Shown piece by piece: positions 37,390 to 47,213 of a stretch of DNA of 64,000 bases. Below the pieces are notes generated by a model. That model saw only the letters and a list, made by a program, of their open reading frames with translations, searched no databases and was not told where the DNA came from. The position numbers and the translations under genes were made by a program. Source of the stretch: Candidatus Methanomethylicaceae archaeon (GTDB lineage Archaea; Thermoproteota; Methanomethylicia; Methanomethylicales; Methanomethylicaceae); contig JAOAJN010000006.1 of the NCBI GenBank assembly GCA_026414165.1, forward strand, positions 31,350 through 95,349, read 5' to 3'. The number at the start of each line of letters is the position of its first letter. The stretch's first letter is position 1.

Positions 37390-38370
37390 ATGAAGATAAA
37401 TATTGATTGGGTACTAGCACATGGAGACAGTGATGGGATATGTTCAGCGGCGATTGCTCTCTCGGCATTTAAAAATGCCAAACTCTTCTTTTCACACCCT
37501 GTTGGACTTGCAACAGATCTGAGACAAGTTAACGGCAACCTTCTAGTTGTGGACATAGCATTACCATCGAAGGATCATCACGAAGTGGTTGGCGAGTTGC
37601 GAAGGATCTCCGACGCAGGGTACAAAATAATATACATAGATCACCATCCATACCCACCAAACTTCTCTTCGGAGGGCTTTCCAGGAGAGCTGATCCATTC
37701 CCTGAATGCCAGCGCTTCAGAACTAACCTTCATGAGGTTCAGGAGCCGTCTCGATATAGACATGAGCAGGGTAGCCATCTATGGGGCTATAGGTGACTAT
37801 TTGGACAGAACCTACAATATAGAGCGCCTGTTAGAGCTCTGGGATAAAAGGTTACTTTATCTCGAGAGCGGATTGCTTGTTCAGGCCATAGAGTCCATGG
37901 GCAGAAACCATGATGCAAAAAGGGAGTTGGTGAGGTACCTATCTGAGAATAACCTCCCCAGCGCAGACGAGAAGATCGTAAAAAGGGCGATCTCAGAGAC
38001 AATTGTGGAGGAGGACATGCGTAAGGTCATAGAGGCGGAGGCCAAGGTTATAGGCAACATTGCGTATGTTATAGATCTCAAATGGTCGCTGGGAAAGTCT
38101 GCTATTTATGCCAGGGCGGCAAAAAATGTTATGGTAGGGGTCGGTGCCGAAAGTAGAAAGGATTTTGTAGATATGAGTCTGAGGACGCCCATAGAAGGGC
38201 TTGAATTAAATAAGGCTGTAATTGAAATATCGGGCAGGTTGGGAGGTAGTGGCGGAGGACATGCCAAAGCAGCGGGTGCAAGAGTGCCAAGGGAGAGGTT
38301 TAAAGATTTTTTGGAGGAGTTAAACTCCGCTATAGTGAGCAAAACCAAGAATAAAACTGTGGAGTATTGA
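37390..38370 (+). CDS. DHH-family phosphoesterase (RecJ-like)
   Basis: AHGDSDGICSAAIAL, VVDIALP, IYIDHHPYPP, C-terminal GGSGGGHAKAAGARV DHHA1-type. Confidence 0.88.
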   Translation: MKINIDWVLAHGDSDGICSAAIALSAFKNAKLFFSHPVGLATDLRQVNGNLLVVDIALPSKDHHEVVGELRRISDAGYKIIYIDHHPYPPNFSSEGFPGELIHSLNASASELTFMRFRSRLDIDMSRVAIYGAIGDYLDRTYNIERLLELWDKRLLYLESGLLVQAIESMGRNHDAKRELVRYLSENNLPSADEKIVKRAISETIVEEDMRKVIEAEAKVIGNIAYVIDLKWSLGKSAIYARAAKNVMVGVGAESRKDFVDMSLRTPIEGLELNKAVIEISGRLGGSGGGHAKAAGARVPRERFKDFLEELNSAIVSKTKNKTVEY

Positions 38371-38461
38371 ATTAAACATCGATATTTGACTAATAGAATT
38401 TTACAGAAATCTTTATTAATAAAAATAACTGTTAAGCAAAAATGCTCAAGGAGGGATTCTC

Positions 38462-38632
38462 GTGAAATTGAAGTGTCCAGAGTGTGACGGAGATATCGAG
38501 GTAAAGGAGGTCATAGAGGGAGAGATCCTAAGCTGCAACGACTGCGGTGCTGAACTCGAGGTAAGCAAGAAGAAGGACGGAAGCATAGAGCTGAAGGTCG
38601 CAGAGTCAGAGGGCGAAGATTGGGGAGAGTAA
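38462..38632 (+). CDS. lysW: Alpha-aminoadipate/glutamate carrier protein LysW (56 aa; absent from the ORF track)
   Basis: Translated by hand: VKLKCPECDGDIEVKEVIEGEILSCNDCGAELEVSKKKDGSIELKVAESEGEDWGE; two CxxC and the conserved EDWGE C-terminus; immediately upstream of lysX. Confidence 0.93.
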   Translation: MKLKCPECDGDIEVKEVIEGEILSCNDCGAELEVSKKKDGSIELKVAESEGEDWGE

Positions 38633-38638
38633 GATTAG

Positions 38639-39499
38639 GTGCCGACACTCTCTCTCCTTTATGATAGAATTAGGACCGAGGAAAAAGTCCTAATCAATGC
38701 TGCTGAGAAGAAAGGAGTTTTCCTTAAGCCAATAGATGCCAAGGAACTTCACCTAACAATTACTGATTTTTCAAGTGAAAGGGAATTATTTGGCGATGTG
38801 GCATTAGAACGGTGTGTGAGTCACTTCAGAGGACTTCACCTTACGGCGGCGCTGGAAAATAAGGGAATTACGGTAATAAACCCCTACTCCGTTTCCAGCA
38901 TCTGCGGAAATAAGATGCTTACAAGCATCGTACTTGCTAAGAGCGGAATACCAACCCCAAAGACTGTCGTAGCATTCACAAAGGAAGAGGCGATGAAGGC
39001 AGCGGAGGAGCTGGGTTTCCCATCCGTGATCAAGCCAGTTTTCGGGAGCTGGGGAAGACTGATAGCGCCCTTAAAGGACAGGGAGACTGCCCAAGCGATA
39101 CTCGAGCACAGGGAAGAGATGGGCAACCCTCTCTACCAGATATACTACATACAGGAGATGATAAAGAGACCGCCAAGGGACATCAGAACCGTCGTTGTGG
39201 GAGAGGAGATAGTGGCATCAATTTACAGATACTCAGGACCAGAAGACTGGAGAACAAACATAGCAAGGGGAGGGAGGGCAGAGGCTTGCAAGCTCAGCGA
39301 AGAGAATGTAGAGATCATACTAAAAGCCGCGAAGGCCGTGGGTGGCGGAGTGCTTGGCGTAGACGCTATGGAGAAAGAAGAGGGCATCGTAATTCATGAA
39401 GTAAATAGTACTGTAGAATTCAAAGGAGCTATGTCTGTCTCAGAGGTCGACATACCGGGCAAGATAATAGAGTACGCCCTCAATCTAGTTAAAAGGTAG
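38639..39499 (+). CDS. lysX: LysW-aminoadipate ligase LysX (ATP-grasp, RimK-like)
   Basis: LLYDRIRTEEKVL; GFPSVIKPVFGSWGRLI; YIQEMIKRPPRDIRTVVVGEEIVASIYR; HEVNSTVEFKG; follows lysW. Confidence 0.92.
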   Translation: MPTLSLLYDRIRTEEKVLINAAEKKGVFLKPIDAKELHLTITDFSSERELFGDVALERCVSHFRGLHLTAALENKGITVINPYSVSSICGNKMLTSIVLAKSGIPTPKTVVAFTKEEAMKAAEELGFPSVIKPVFGSWGRLIAPLKDRETAQAILEHREEMGNPLYQIYYIQEMIKRPPRDIRTVVVGEEIVASIYRYSGPEDWRTNIARGGRAEACKLSEENVEIILKAAKAVGGGVLGVDAMEKEEGIVIHEVNSTVEFKGAMSVSEVDIPGKIIEYALNLVKR

Positions 39500-40061
39500 A
39501 CTTAGAATATTTAGAGCTGGTTCTTGATACCTTTAATTCGTTTATCTTAGCATCAGTTTCCTCTAAAAGCTTCTGAAGGCACCTCATGATCTCCAGTATC
39601 ATCTCCTTACGCTCCTGGAGATCCTCAAGTTCATCAAACGCTTCATAGTCGGGCAGCAGAATTTTGAGCACACTTGGGGGTGTGACGAGAGGGTTTTCAA
39701 TTCCGAAGACGTCTCTCAAGAAGTTTTCGAACAGTCTGTTGATGCCAAATGCAATCTCGCTCTGCTTTAGGATTACTCGTTCTAGCACTCTTTTTCCACT
39801 CTCGGTTATTGCGTAGACCTTCTTCTTCCTACCCTTATATGAGAGCCACTCCCCTTTTACTAGTCCTTCTTTCTCAAGTTTTTTAAGTACGGGGTAGACC
39901 CCACCAGGGGTTGGCTTCCAAGACCCCTCTGTGATTTCGCGCATAACCTGCATTATCTCATACCCAGTCATAGAGCGTTCGTTTATCATTAGGAGGAGAG
40001 CCATTCCCATGTAGCCTTTTCTACTCCACTCAAGACTTCTGGTGACGGGATCGCTGAACAT
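39489..40061 (-). CDS. PadR-family transcriptional regulator
   Basis: ALLLMINERSMTGYEIMQVMREITEGSWKPTPGGVYPVLKKLEKEGLVKGEW; ATG at 40061 preferred over the ORF-track start. Confidence 0.88.
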   Translation of the reverse strand: MFSDPVTRSLEWSRKGYMGMALLLMINERSMTGYEIMQVMREITEGSWKPTPGGVYPVLKKLEKEGLVKGEWLSYKGRKKKVYAITESGKRVLERVILKQSEIAFGINRLFENFLRDVFGIENPLVTPPSVLKILLPDYEAFDELEDLQERKEMILEIMRCLQKLLEETDAKINELKVSRTSSKYSKSTF

Positions 40062-40339
40062 AGCACACCCTTTTGAATATATTTGAGTGAAATATATGAA
40101 TCTTACGATGTGGAAGTCCCTTTGGGGCAAGTAAAAAAGGGGATTTTTAATCACCCTCACAATCCAAAGGACAGGACACAATCAGGTAATTCTAAAGACA
40201 GGAACACTTGGTTAGTATATAAAATTCATAACAGAACCTTTTAAATTTAAGGCATATAGCGTACGGGGCGATTATCTTATTACAGAGGAACCCTTTAAAA
40301 GAGGGAAAATGTTAGAACATTAAAATCTGGTGGTCTTCG

Positions 40340-41593
40340 ATGGGGATGACCATTGCAGAAAAGATCTTGGCAAGAGCCTCTGGAAAGAGCAAGGTAGAGC
40401 CAGGCGACTATGTCGTCGGGAAGATCGACCTTGCAATGGTTCACGATTTAACCGGTCCTTTGACTCTTAATGTTTTAAAGGAGATCGGGTATGACAGACC
40501 ATGGGATCCTAGAAAGATTGTGATAATCTTAGATCATCAAGTTCCTGCAAATTCGACAGTAACAGCCTCGCTCCACCAACAACTCAGAGAGTATGCAAAT
40601 AAGTACGGCACAAATTTTCATGATGTAGGAAGACAAGGCGTATGCCACCAAATACTAGCTGAGAGTTATGTTAAGCCCGGAATGTTGGTAGTCGGCGCAG
40701 ACTCACATACTTGCACGTTAGGTGCCTTGGGATCTTTTGCAACTGGCATAGGCTCCACTGAGATGGCCTCTGTATTCTTGACCGGCGAGCTCTGGTTCAG
40801 GGTTCCAGAAACCATAAGATTTGAGCTCAAAGGGACCTTAAAGCAGGGAGTCTCGGCTAAAGACATAATACTTTACATTATCGGGAAGATGGGGGTGGAT
40901 GGAGCCCTTTATTGTGCAACCGAATTCACTGGTGAAGGTGTGGAGAGGTTGAGTATTGATAGTAGACTGACCATATGTAACATGGCCATAGAGATGGGCG
41001 GAAAGACGGGGATCGTAAATCCTGACGCTAAGACGCTCGAGTATACGAAATGCGATTCGTGTGAGATCCTCAGGAGCGATAAGGATGCAGAGTACCAGAG
41101 GACCATTGAAGTTGTCCTAGAGGATCTGGTCCCGCAGGTGTCGCTCCCCCATTCTGTAGATAATGTAAAACCAGTCTCTGAGGTGGAAGGGATCGAGGTA
41201 GATCAGGTTTTCATAGGCTCATGCACAAACGGCAGACTTGAGGACTTGGAGGCGGCTGCTAAAATTCTCCATGGGAGGAAGGTCAAAGAAGGAACGAGGT
41301 TGATCGTTATACCAGCATCGCCAAGTGTGTACATTGAGGCAGAGAGAAGAGGCTACATTAAGACATTCATAGAGGCAGGGAGCGTGGTCTGTAACCCCAA
41401 TTGTGGACCATGTCTTGGAGGACATATGGGCATCCTCGCGGACGGGGAGGTCTGCGTGAGTACGTCCAACAGAAACTTTATCGGAAGGATGGGGAGCCCC
41501 AAGTCCAAGGTGTATTTGGTCTCTCCCGAGACCGCAGCGGCCACAGCGGTTGAAGGAAAGTTGACAGATCCTTTAAAATATGTAAGGAGTTGA
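40340..41593 (+). CDS. Homoaconitase / 3-isopropylmalate dehydratase large subunit
   Basis: ADSHTCTLGALGSFATGIGSTEMA; IGSCTNGRLEDL; CNPNCGPCLGGHMG; next to lysWX supports a homoaconitase role. Confidence 0.92.
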   Translation: MGMTIAEKILARASGKSKVEPGDYVVGKIDLAMVHDLTGPLTLNVLKEIGYDRPWDPRKIVIILDHQVPANSTVTASLHQQLREYANKYGTNFHDVGRQGVCHQILAESYVKPGMLVVGADSHTCTLGALGSFATGIGSTEMASVFLTGELWFRVPETIRFELKGTLKQGVSAKDIILYIIGKMGVDGALYCATEFTGEGVERLSIDSRLTICNMAIEMGGKTGIVNPDAKTLEYTKCDSCEILRSDKDAEYQRTIEVVLEDLVPQVSLPHSVDNVKPVSEVEGIEVDQVFIGSCTNGRLEDLEAAAKILHGRKVKEGTRLIVIPASPSVYIEAERRGYIKTFIEAGSVVCNPNCGPCLGGHMGILADGEVCVSTSNRNFIGRMGSPKSKVYLVSPETAAATAVEGKLTDPLKYVRS

Positions 41594-41598
41594 TAGTA

Positions 41599-42105
41599 AT
41601 GAGTGCTATTAAAGGAAAAGTATGGTTATTTGGAGACAACATAGATACAGACGTCATACTTCCAGGCAAATATCTCGTCCTTACAGATCCGAATGAGTTG
41701 GCTAAACATGCACTTGAAGGGCTGGTACAAGACTTTTACAAGAAAATCTCGAAGGGCGACATCATAGTAGCTGGAAAGAACTTTGGATGTGGTTCCAGCC
41801 GGGAGCATGCGCCTCTTGCGCTAAAGTATGCAGGTGTGGGAGCGGTTGTTGCAGAGTCTTTCTCCAGAATATTCTTCAGGAACTCGATAAATATTGGTTT
41901 GCCAGCAGTTATCTCAAAAGGGGCGAGAGGGATAATCAAAGAAAATGAGCATATTTCCATACATCTGGACGAGGGCTACATTTTAAGGGAAAATGGTGAA
42001 AAATTACCCATAGAGCGCTACCCAGACTTTCTGTTGGAGATCTTGAAGGATGGGGGCCTCCTACAAAACCTTAAGAGGAAGTTTGCTAGGAGAGGAGAAG
42101 TATGA
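41599..42105 (+). CDS. Homoaconitase / 3-isopropylmalate dehydratase small subunit
   Basis: [37 protein letters not shown] at 41599 preferred to TTG 41590. Confidence 0.92.
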   Translation: MSAIKGKVWLFGDNIDTDVILPGKYLVLTDPNELAKHALEGLVQDFYKKISKGDIIVAGKNFGCGSSREHAPLALKYAGVGAVVAESFSRIFFRNSINIGLPAVISKGARGIIKENEHISIHLDEGYILRENGEKLPIERYPDFLLEILKDGGLLQNLKRKFARRGEV

Positions 42106-43103
42106 AGACCTACAAGATAGCGTTAATGAGGGGAGACGGGATAGGGCCTGAGCAGACCGAGGCAACACTTAAGGTCCTATCTGCCCTTGAGGAGATTTCC
42201 AATTTTAGGCTAGAATTCTTGGAAGTGGAAGGTGGAGACGAGTGTCTCAAGAAGAGGGGCGTAGCCCTACCAGAAGAGAGCATAGAGACTATAAGGAAGG
42301 CTGACGCTTGTCTGAAGGGACCTGTTGGAGAGAGTGCTGCAGATGTAATCGTAAAGCTGAGGATCCTCTTCGATCTTTATGCTAATCTTAGGCCCGTGAA
42401 GTCGTATCCTGGCATATCTGCGCTCAGACCAGACATAGATATGCTATTTGTCAGGGAGAATACGGAGGATCTTTACAAAGGCTACGAGTTCTACGTGGGG
42501 GAGGACACAGTCGCGCTCAGGATAATAACCAAAAAAGGCTGCACTAGGATAGCAGAGATGGCATTCAAATATGCCATGAGAAGGAGAAAAAAGGTCACGG
42601 CAGTACACAAAGCAAACGTTATGAGAATAACGGACGGGTTATTCCGCGATATTTGTAGAGAGACTGCCAAGAAATACCCAGAGGTGAACTTCGAGGAACT
42701 TTATGTTGATGCGGCATCTATGCATCTTATCAAAAGACCACATGAGTTTGATGTAATAGTAACGCCAAACATGTTCGGCGATATACTATCAGATGAGGCG
42801 GCACAAATAGGGGGAGGACTGGGGATGGCTGCAGGAGCAAACATTGGAGACAACTACGGACTTTTTGAGCCTATTCATGGTTCTGTTCCTTCTAAGGCAG
42901 GTAAGAGAGTTGCGAATCCGACCTCCATGATACTGGCATCAAAGCTCATGCTGGAATGGCTAGGCGAGAGTCAAGCTGCAAAGATAATCGAAGATGCTGT
43001 TATAAAGACCCTCGCGGAGAAAAAAGTCCTCACTTATGATTTGGGAGGTACCGCAAGTACAGACGAGATGGGCGAAGAGATCGTAAGAAACTTGCGCGGT
43101 TGA
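42102..43103 (+). CDS. Homoisocitrate / 3-isopropylmalate dehydrogenase family
   Basis: MRGDGIGPEQTEATLKVL; VRENTEDLYKGYEF; TPNMFGDILSDEAAQIGGGLGMAAGANIGD; GSVPSKAGKRVANPTSMILA. Confidence 0.92.
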   Translation: MKTYKIALMRGDGIGPEQTEATLKVLSALEEISNFRLEFLEVEGGDECLKKRGVALPEESIETIRKADACLKGPVGESAADVIVKLRILFDLYANLRPVKSYPGISALRPDIDMLFVRENTEDLYKGYEFYVGEDTVALRIITKKGCTRIAEMAFKYAMRRRKKVTAVHKANVMRITDGLFRDICRETAKKYPEVNFEELYVDAASMHLIKRPHEFDVIVTPNMFGDILSDEAAQIGGGLGMAAGANIGDNYGLFEPIHGSVPSKAGKRVANPTSMILASKLMLEWLGESQAAKIIEDAVIKTLAEKKVLTYDLGGTASTDEMGEEIVRNLRG

Positions 43104-43246
43104 ATTCGTTAAGCCCCGAACGAACGGGCAACTTGACTAATTTTTAACTTAATTATATCATATATCGAAAAATTCTAATTTATTTTAATCTTAAGAGAGT
43201 ATTGTGGACGAATAAAGTTAAAATAATAAATAATAAAGACGTTTAA

Positions 43247-44203
43247 TTAGCGCGGCTCTTCGACGTCCACCAGTCCTTCTGAGGTTATTGCAAAGAGGCA
43301 CTCACTCTCGGGGTGCATCGGCGAATCTATTATTCTGGCTATTCTGCGATTTTCCTTAGACTTCCTCAACCATATCCTGTAAGTGGATCCATGAGCTAGA
43401 ATATTCCCTCCAGCAGGCTTGTTGGGGTTGCCAAAGAAAACATCTGGGGCAGATTGGATCTGGTTCGTAACGACCACTGCTATGTTAAATATATCAGACA
43501 TCCTCAGCAACTGGTGCAGATGTTTATTCAGCTTCTGCTGTCTAGGAGCTAACGCTTCTCGCCCAGGGTATTCTGATCTAAAATGAGTAATCACAGAGTC
43601 GACTATGACGAGGCGGACGTTGTTGGCAGGTATCAAATTTGTGGCTTCGTCAACCAAGAGTATTTGATGGTCAGAGTTGTATGCTCTGGCGTATATAATA
43701 TTCCCCAGGGCCTCATCAGGATCTACGCCGAGCCCCTTGGCAATATTCATAATGCGCTCTGGTCTGAATGTCCCTTCGGTATCTATATATAATGCCCTGC
43801 CACCAAGACCACCTCGCTCAACAGGTAATTGGACTGTAACTGCTAATTCATGACAGATCTGTGTTTTCCCAGACCCGAACTCGCCTATGAGTTCTGTAAT
43901 CGCCTGCGTTTCTATACCTTTGCCAAGCAAATTATCCAAGGATTTTGTACCAGTAGTTATAAATCCAATGTTTGCCCTCTTCGACAAAACATCCTTTGCG
44001 GTCGTAAATTTTATGTTGAGTAAAGCCCTAGCATTTTGGGTTATTATCGAAGCTTTTTCTTCTGTCAGTTCTGCTATCTCAACTAAGGTGCGCGGAGGCG
44101 TTACAGCAAGGGCCTCAACCGAAGTTATCCCGACGGATCTGAGCTTCTCAGCGGTGGCAGGCCCAACACCCTCAACATCCTCTAATTCGTGTCTTAATGC
44201 CAA
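43247..44203 (-). CDS. radA: DNA repair and recombination protein RadA
   Basis: HhH N-terminus [59 protein letters not shown] start at 44203. Confidence 0.95.
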   Translation of the reverse strand: MALRHELEDVEGVGPATAEKLRSVGITSVEALAVTPPRTLVEIAELTEEKASIITQNARALLNIKFTTAKDVLSKRANIGFITTGTKSLDNLLGKGIETQAITELIGEFGSGKTQICHELAVTVQLPVERGGLGGRALYIDTEGTFRPERIMNIAKGLGVDPDEALGNIIYARAYNSDHQILLVDEATNLIPANNVRLVIVDSVITHFRSEYPGREALAPRQQKLNKHLHQLLRMSDIFNIAVVVTNQIQSAPDVFFGNPNKPAGGNILAHGSTYRIWLRKSKENRRIARIIDSPMHPESECLFAITSEGLVDVEEPR

Positions 44204-44280
44204 CTCTCTTCTTCTCCTAATTTAGAGGGCGGCTGGGGAGGATTTAAACCTTTCAATCATAAAAATTAACTTAGGTAATA

Positions 44281-44297
44281 ATGGTATGTCGTACCAT
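44281..44297. repeat. Inverted repeat ATGGTA-N5-TACCAT upstream of radA / downstream of iorB
   Basis: ATGGTATGTCGTACCAT read directly. Confidence 0.6.
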
Positions 44298-44369
44298 ACT
44301 TTTGAGTGTACAATAAACTGAAAGAGGGGCGGGCGAAAATATAGGGTTTTGTTTTAGTATTTGAATTTT

Positions 44370-44993
44370 TCAACTTTGATTCTTCATTTTCATGTTACCG
44401 ATCGAGCAGCCAGCATCAAATGCTCGGAGATTCTCTTCCAAGAACCGGGGGATGTTTTCCTTTATGGCGTCCCTCAGTAACTCAGCTTCGAATGGGAGTG
44501 CCCCAGAGCCAGCCAGCACCCCCAGCATTACTATATTAGAGGCTATGGGTAGTCCCGAATCTTTAGCTACTTCGGTTGCGTCTAATGTAATCACCCACCC
44601 AGCAACCTTACTTATCGCGGAAAGCATTTCGCCGACATCAGGGTAGACAGCCTTGCCTATATTGACCTCGACTGGATATATCGGTCTTGTGTTCATAATC
44701 ACAAGTCCACCGACCCTCAAGAATTTTGCAACTGCCCTAAGAGCCTCCATAGGTTCGAGACCCAAAACGATGTCAGCCTTATTCTCCTCAACAAGAGATC
44801 CGTAGATCTCTTGTCCTATCCTAATATGGCTGACAACAGGACCTCCCCTCTGAGCAATTCCGTAAACATCCGAGATTCTGACTTTGTATCCAGCTTTTAT
44901 CGCTGCTGCTCCAAGGATTTGAGCCGCCTTGACATTTCCCTGCCCACCCACACCAGATATTATAATGTTGATTTCCAATTCAGATTTTTTCAT
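44370..44993 (-). CDS. iorB: Indolepyruvate ferredoxin oxidoreductase beta subunit
   Basis: ISGVGGQGNVKAAQILGAAAIKAGYKVR; YGIAQRGGPVVSHIRIG. Confidence 0.9.
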   Translation of the reverse strand: MKKSELEINIIISGVGGQGNVKAAQILGAAAIKAGYKVRISDVYGIAQRGGPVVSHIRIGQEIYGSLVEENKADIVLGLEPMEALRAVAKFLRVGGLVIMNTRPIYPVEVNIGKAVYPDVGEMLSAISKVAGWVITLDATEVAKDSGLPIASNIVMLGVLAGSGALPFEAELLRDAIKENIPRFLEENLRAFDAGCSIGNMKMKNQS

Positions 44994-44996
44994 GTT

Positions 44997-46934
44997 TTAC
45001 CACTCCGATTGTTTTATCGCGCCGTACGGGCAGACTGCTATGCAAACCTTACATCCCGTACAGTCCAAGGCATTTATGTAGGACTTTTTCTTTACAGTGT
45101 TGAAGCCCATCGCAGGGCAGCCAAAAGCAGCCACGCAAGTCCTGCAACCGATGCACTTCTCCTCCAAGACCACGCAGGGGATTATCTTTTCGCTCTTCCT
45201 CCTTGCGATTCTAAGGTACTCTTGTGCGCATATCCTCCTGAAGATTACTACCGCAGGACCTGGGAATTTCAGAGCCTCCTCCATCACAGCTACACTACCT
45301 TTTTGATCGTAAGGATCGACAATCTTTATGAAATCAATTCCGCAGGCGCGGGATATGTCTTCAATATTAACTTTTTTGGTTTGTGAGCCCATTGCTGTCT
45401 GCCCACTGCCTGGGTGAGGTTGGTATCCGGTCATACCAGTCACATAGTTATCGAGAACCATGACCTTAATGTTTGCTTTGTTAAATGTTGCGTTTATTAG
45501 GGCAGGCACCCCAGCGTGGTAGAACGTGGAGTCGCCGATTGTGGCAATAACTGGATCATTTATACCAGTCTGGGCTATTCCATTTGCTATTCCGATGCTT
45601 CCACCCATACAAAAAACATCCTGCATAAATTTCAACGGAGGATACATCCCCAATGTATAGCACCCTATGTCACCAATTGCAATGTACCGTCCTTTGGAAA
45701 CTGTCTTTATTGCCTTCCTCGCCGCATAGTAGGCCGCCCTGTGTGGGCACCCAGAGCACATAGTGAGTGTCCTTGGAGTTAGCATTTTTGAAGACTTTTC
45801 CAAGATCTCCAGCTTTTCCTTGGGAGGTGAGGTATCGTATTTTATTCCTAAGATTAAGGAGAAAGCCTTTCCCACAGCAGAGAAGTTGAGTTCGCCTGTT
45901 CTCGGAAGGTGATTTGAGAGTTTTCCGAAAATTTTAAGCCGCGGATTATGGTCCTTTGCTACCCCTATAAGTTGTCGTTCTATAAAGGGTTCTCCCTCCT
46001 CAACGACAATTACCGATTCTAGCCCCTCTATGAAGTCGGAGACTGTGCTCTCGGGAAATGGATTGGTCATACCAAGTTTTAGAAGGTTTATCTTGCCCCT
46101 TAGGTCATTATACTTAAGAAAGTCCATTACATAATTCAGCGCCACTGATGATGAGATAACACCGACAGAAGCAAAGGGACCATCAGATGCTCTCTCAATC
46201 CTGAAGAGCGACTTCTCTTTGGCTAGATTCTCAACTCTCTTAAGCTTCTCGTGAAGGATCTCGTGAAGTTGCGGTATGACTTTTGGACCGACTATACCCT
46301 CTCCAAGGACAAAATCTCTATAGTAATCGTCATGAAAGTTTGGCTCAGCGGGATGGTGCTCTATCTCTCCAAGTATCACATCACCTCTCGAATGACATAT
46401 TCGGGTGACCAACCTTATCATGACGGGGAGGCGAATTTTTTCTGAGAACTCGGCGGCTATCTTGACATAGTCTTTGGCCTCTTGCACGCCTGAGGGCTCC
46501 AATGCTGGAATCTCAGCCATCAATGCCATGTATCGATTGTCTTGTTCGTTTGCTGAGCTGTGACCTGATGGATCGTCTGCTGACACGATTATTAAAGAAC
46601 TGTTGAAGCCGTGGTAGACGGCATGCATGAGCGGATCCATTATCCAGTTTGCACCGATGTGTTTCATGGATGCCATTGATCTCTTGCCACAAAGCGCCCC
46701 TCCTATAGCAACTTCAAAGGCCACCATCTCGTTTGTGGACCATTCTACATGCATATTGAATTCATCAGCGATGAGGGCGAGTGTGTCGATAATTTCAGAG
46801 GCAGGGGTGCCAGGGTAGGAGGCGGCGATTTCAATATTTGACTCTATGGCACCCCTCGCGACTGCTTCATTGCCAAGTAAGAGAACCCTCTCGCCTGGAG
46901 AATTTTTTGTTATAATATGTTTCATTACCTGCAC
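44997..46934 (-). CDS. iorA: Indolepyruvate ferredoxin oxidoreductase alpha subunit
   Basis: AASYPGTPASEIIDTLA; CSGCPHRAAYYA; GDIGCYTLG; C-terminal CIGCRTCVAAFGCPAM / CTGCKVCIAVCPYGAI. Confidence 0.93.
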   Translation of the reverse strand: MQVMKHIITKNSPGERVLLLGNEAVARGAIESNIEIAASYPGTPASEIIDTLALIADEFNMHVEWSTNEMVAFEVAIGGALCGKRSMASMKHIGANWIMDPLMHAVYHGFNSSLIIVSADDPSGHSSANEQDNRYMALMAEIPALEPSGVQEAKDYVKIAAEFSEKIRLPVMIRLVTRICHSRGDVILGEIEHHPAEPNFHDDYYRDFVLGEGIVGPKVIPQLHEILHEKLKRVENLAKEKSLFRIERASDGPFASVGVISSSVALNYVMDFLKYNDLRGKINLLKLGMTNPFPESTVSDFIEGLESVIVVEEGEPFIERQLIGVAKDHNPRLKIFGKLSNHLPRTGELNFSAVGKAFSLILGIKYDTSPPKEKLEILEKSSKMLTPRTLTMCSGCPHRAAYYAARKAIKTVSKGRYIAIGDIGCYTLGMYPPLKFMQDVFCMGGSIGIANGIAQTGINDPVIATIGDSTFYHAGVPALINATFNKANIKVMVLDNYVTGMTGYQPHPGSGQTAMGSQTKKVNIEDISRACGIDFIKIVDPYDQKGSVAVMEEALKFPGPAVVIFRRICAQEYLRIARRKSEKIIPCVVLEEKCIGCRTCVAAFGCPAMGFNTVKKKSYINALDCTGCKVCIAVCPYGAIKQSEW

Positions 46935-47101
46935 CTTTGAATGACTAATAAAAATTGCAGAACATTATTTAAAGTTTTATTGTGACCTTTACTATCGCCG
47001 ATTTCTGCTCTTATGCCACATTGAGGATGTATCCTAACGCGTTCCGGAAATTTCCAGCCGATAAAGTTAAATCTTGATGTTAATTATATTTAGAGCAATC
47101 T

Positions 47102-47188
47102 GCTACTTTCGGAGGAAGGACTGGTGACCGCCTACCAAACCCTTTAATTTGCGTTTATGGAAGTGATTTGCATACTCCGGAGAGTAGC
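47102..47188 (+). promoter_or_regulatory. Candidate structured 5' leader of asd
   Basis: GCTACTTTCGGAG (47102-47114) can pair with CTCCGGAGAGTAGC (47175-47188) with one wobble and one bulge, just upstream of a TTG start at 47214. Confidence 0.45.
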
Positions 47189-47213
47189 AAAATGCCAAAG
47201 GAGGGTTCTATTT

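Noticed and set aside
43113-43129. GCCCCG-aacgaa-CGGGC hairpin after the homoisocitrate dehydrogenase gene
   Set aside because: Short stem with a bulge; could be a terminator-like element but could equally be chance.
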